A program made the position numbers and the translations under genes. Shown here in pieces: positions 63,959-64,000 of a stretch of 64,000 nucleotides of DNA; the first letter of the stretch is position 1; each line of letters opens with the position of its first letter. Source of the DNA: Rothia kristinae NBRC 15354 (GTDB taxonomy: Bacteria; Actinomycetota; Actinomycetes; Actinomycetales; Micrococcaceae); assembly GCF_001570865.1 (NCBI RefSeq), contig NZ_BCSM01000010.1:42129-106128 (forward strand), written 5' to 3'. Below the pieces are notes generated by a model. That model was given only the letters and a program-made list of their open reading frames with translations. It was not told the origin of the DNA and did no database searches.

Positions 63959-64000
63959 CGAGTCGTGAGCGCCCCGAGCCTATATGAGCAGATCGGCGGG

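Overview
This 64 kb window is a very GC-rich piece of chromosome from a Gram-positive actinobacterium, most likely of the order Micrococcales (a Micrococcaceae-like genus such as Kocuria or Micrococcus; the genus cannot be fixed from the sequence alone). Evidence: extreme GC bias in third codon positions, many GTG starts, a ClpP1-ClpP2 pair, an Obg with a long C-terminal extension, an arginine-rich RNase E, a ferredoxin-type sulfite reductase like that of Mycobacterium, a mycothiol-nitroreductase-like DsbA protein, an LppP/LprE lipoprotein, an ileS T-box leader with the actinobacterial layout, and conserved gene orders (proB-proA-nadD-rsfS, rplU-rpmA-obg, tig-clpP1-clpP2-clpX). I see no insertion sequence, prophage or CRISPR array; the window is mainly core chromosome.

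Layout. 1-9.4 kb: a DUF3516-type helicase cut by the window edge, a peptidase-like alpha/beta hydrolase, an acetyltransferase, an SRAP (HMCES/YedK-like) protein, a small membrane protein and its decayed tandem duplicate, a lipoate ligase-like protein, a SulP permease and an SRPBCC protein. 9.4-13.8 kb: a class Ib ribonucleotide reductase operon nrdHIEF behind a promoter carrying NrdR-box-like and DnaA-box-like sequences. 13.8-21.4 kb: App1-like phosphatase, DASS anion transporter, acetyltransferase, LppP/LprE lipoprotein, OsmC, TspO, a paired SMR exporter, panD and two identical tRNA-Ala(GGC) genes. 21.5-32.4 kb (all minus strand): rsfS, a tail-anchored protein, nadD, proA, proB, obg, rpmA, rplU and rne. 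33-41.3 kb: a VKOR protein, ndk, a divergent folC paralogue, a DUF4233 protein, folC, and ileS behind a T-box. 41.3-46.5 kb: siroheme synthase, sulfite reductase, a sirohydrochlorin chelatase-like protein and an SDR enzyme. 46.6-52.8 kb: a nucleobase permease fused to an OHCU decarboxylase-like domain, then valS with two membrane proteins. 52.9-64 kb: DsbA-like protein, small membrane genes (one interrupted by a stop), clpX-clpP2-clpP1, tig, tRNA-Pro, tRNA-Gly, a Nei/Fpg glycosylase, rpiB and pepN.

How genes work together: nrdHIEF makes dNTP precursors and ndk finishes them; proB and proA catalyse the first two steps of proline synthesis; nadD supplies NAD; sirohydrochlorin chelatase, CysG and sulfite reductase form a siroheme-dependent sulfur assimilation unit; tig, ClpP1P2 and ClpX are the folding and proteolysis unit; rplU, rpmA, obg, rsfS and rne concern ribosome assembly and RNA turnover.

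The least explained structure is a repeat family with three copies (18.27, 21.07 and 59.76 kb). Each copy is an array of units with a core GAGACCGYAC at a 19-base period that flips orientation around a conserved central hairpin. All three lie between converging transcripts. Other points for a second look are the fused OHCU-like domain that lacks the expected catalytic residues, the degenerate FolC paralogue next to true folC, the duplicated and decayed gene at 6.0-6.5 kb, a likely CTG start overlapping the nadD stop, and an in-frame TAA in a small membrane protein gene.
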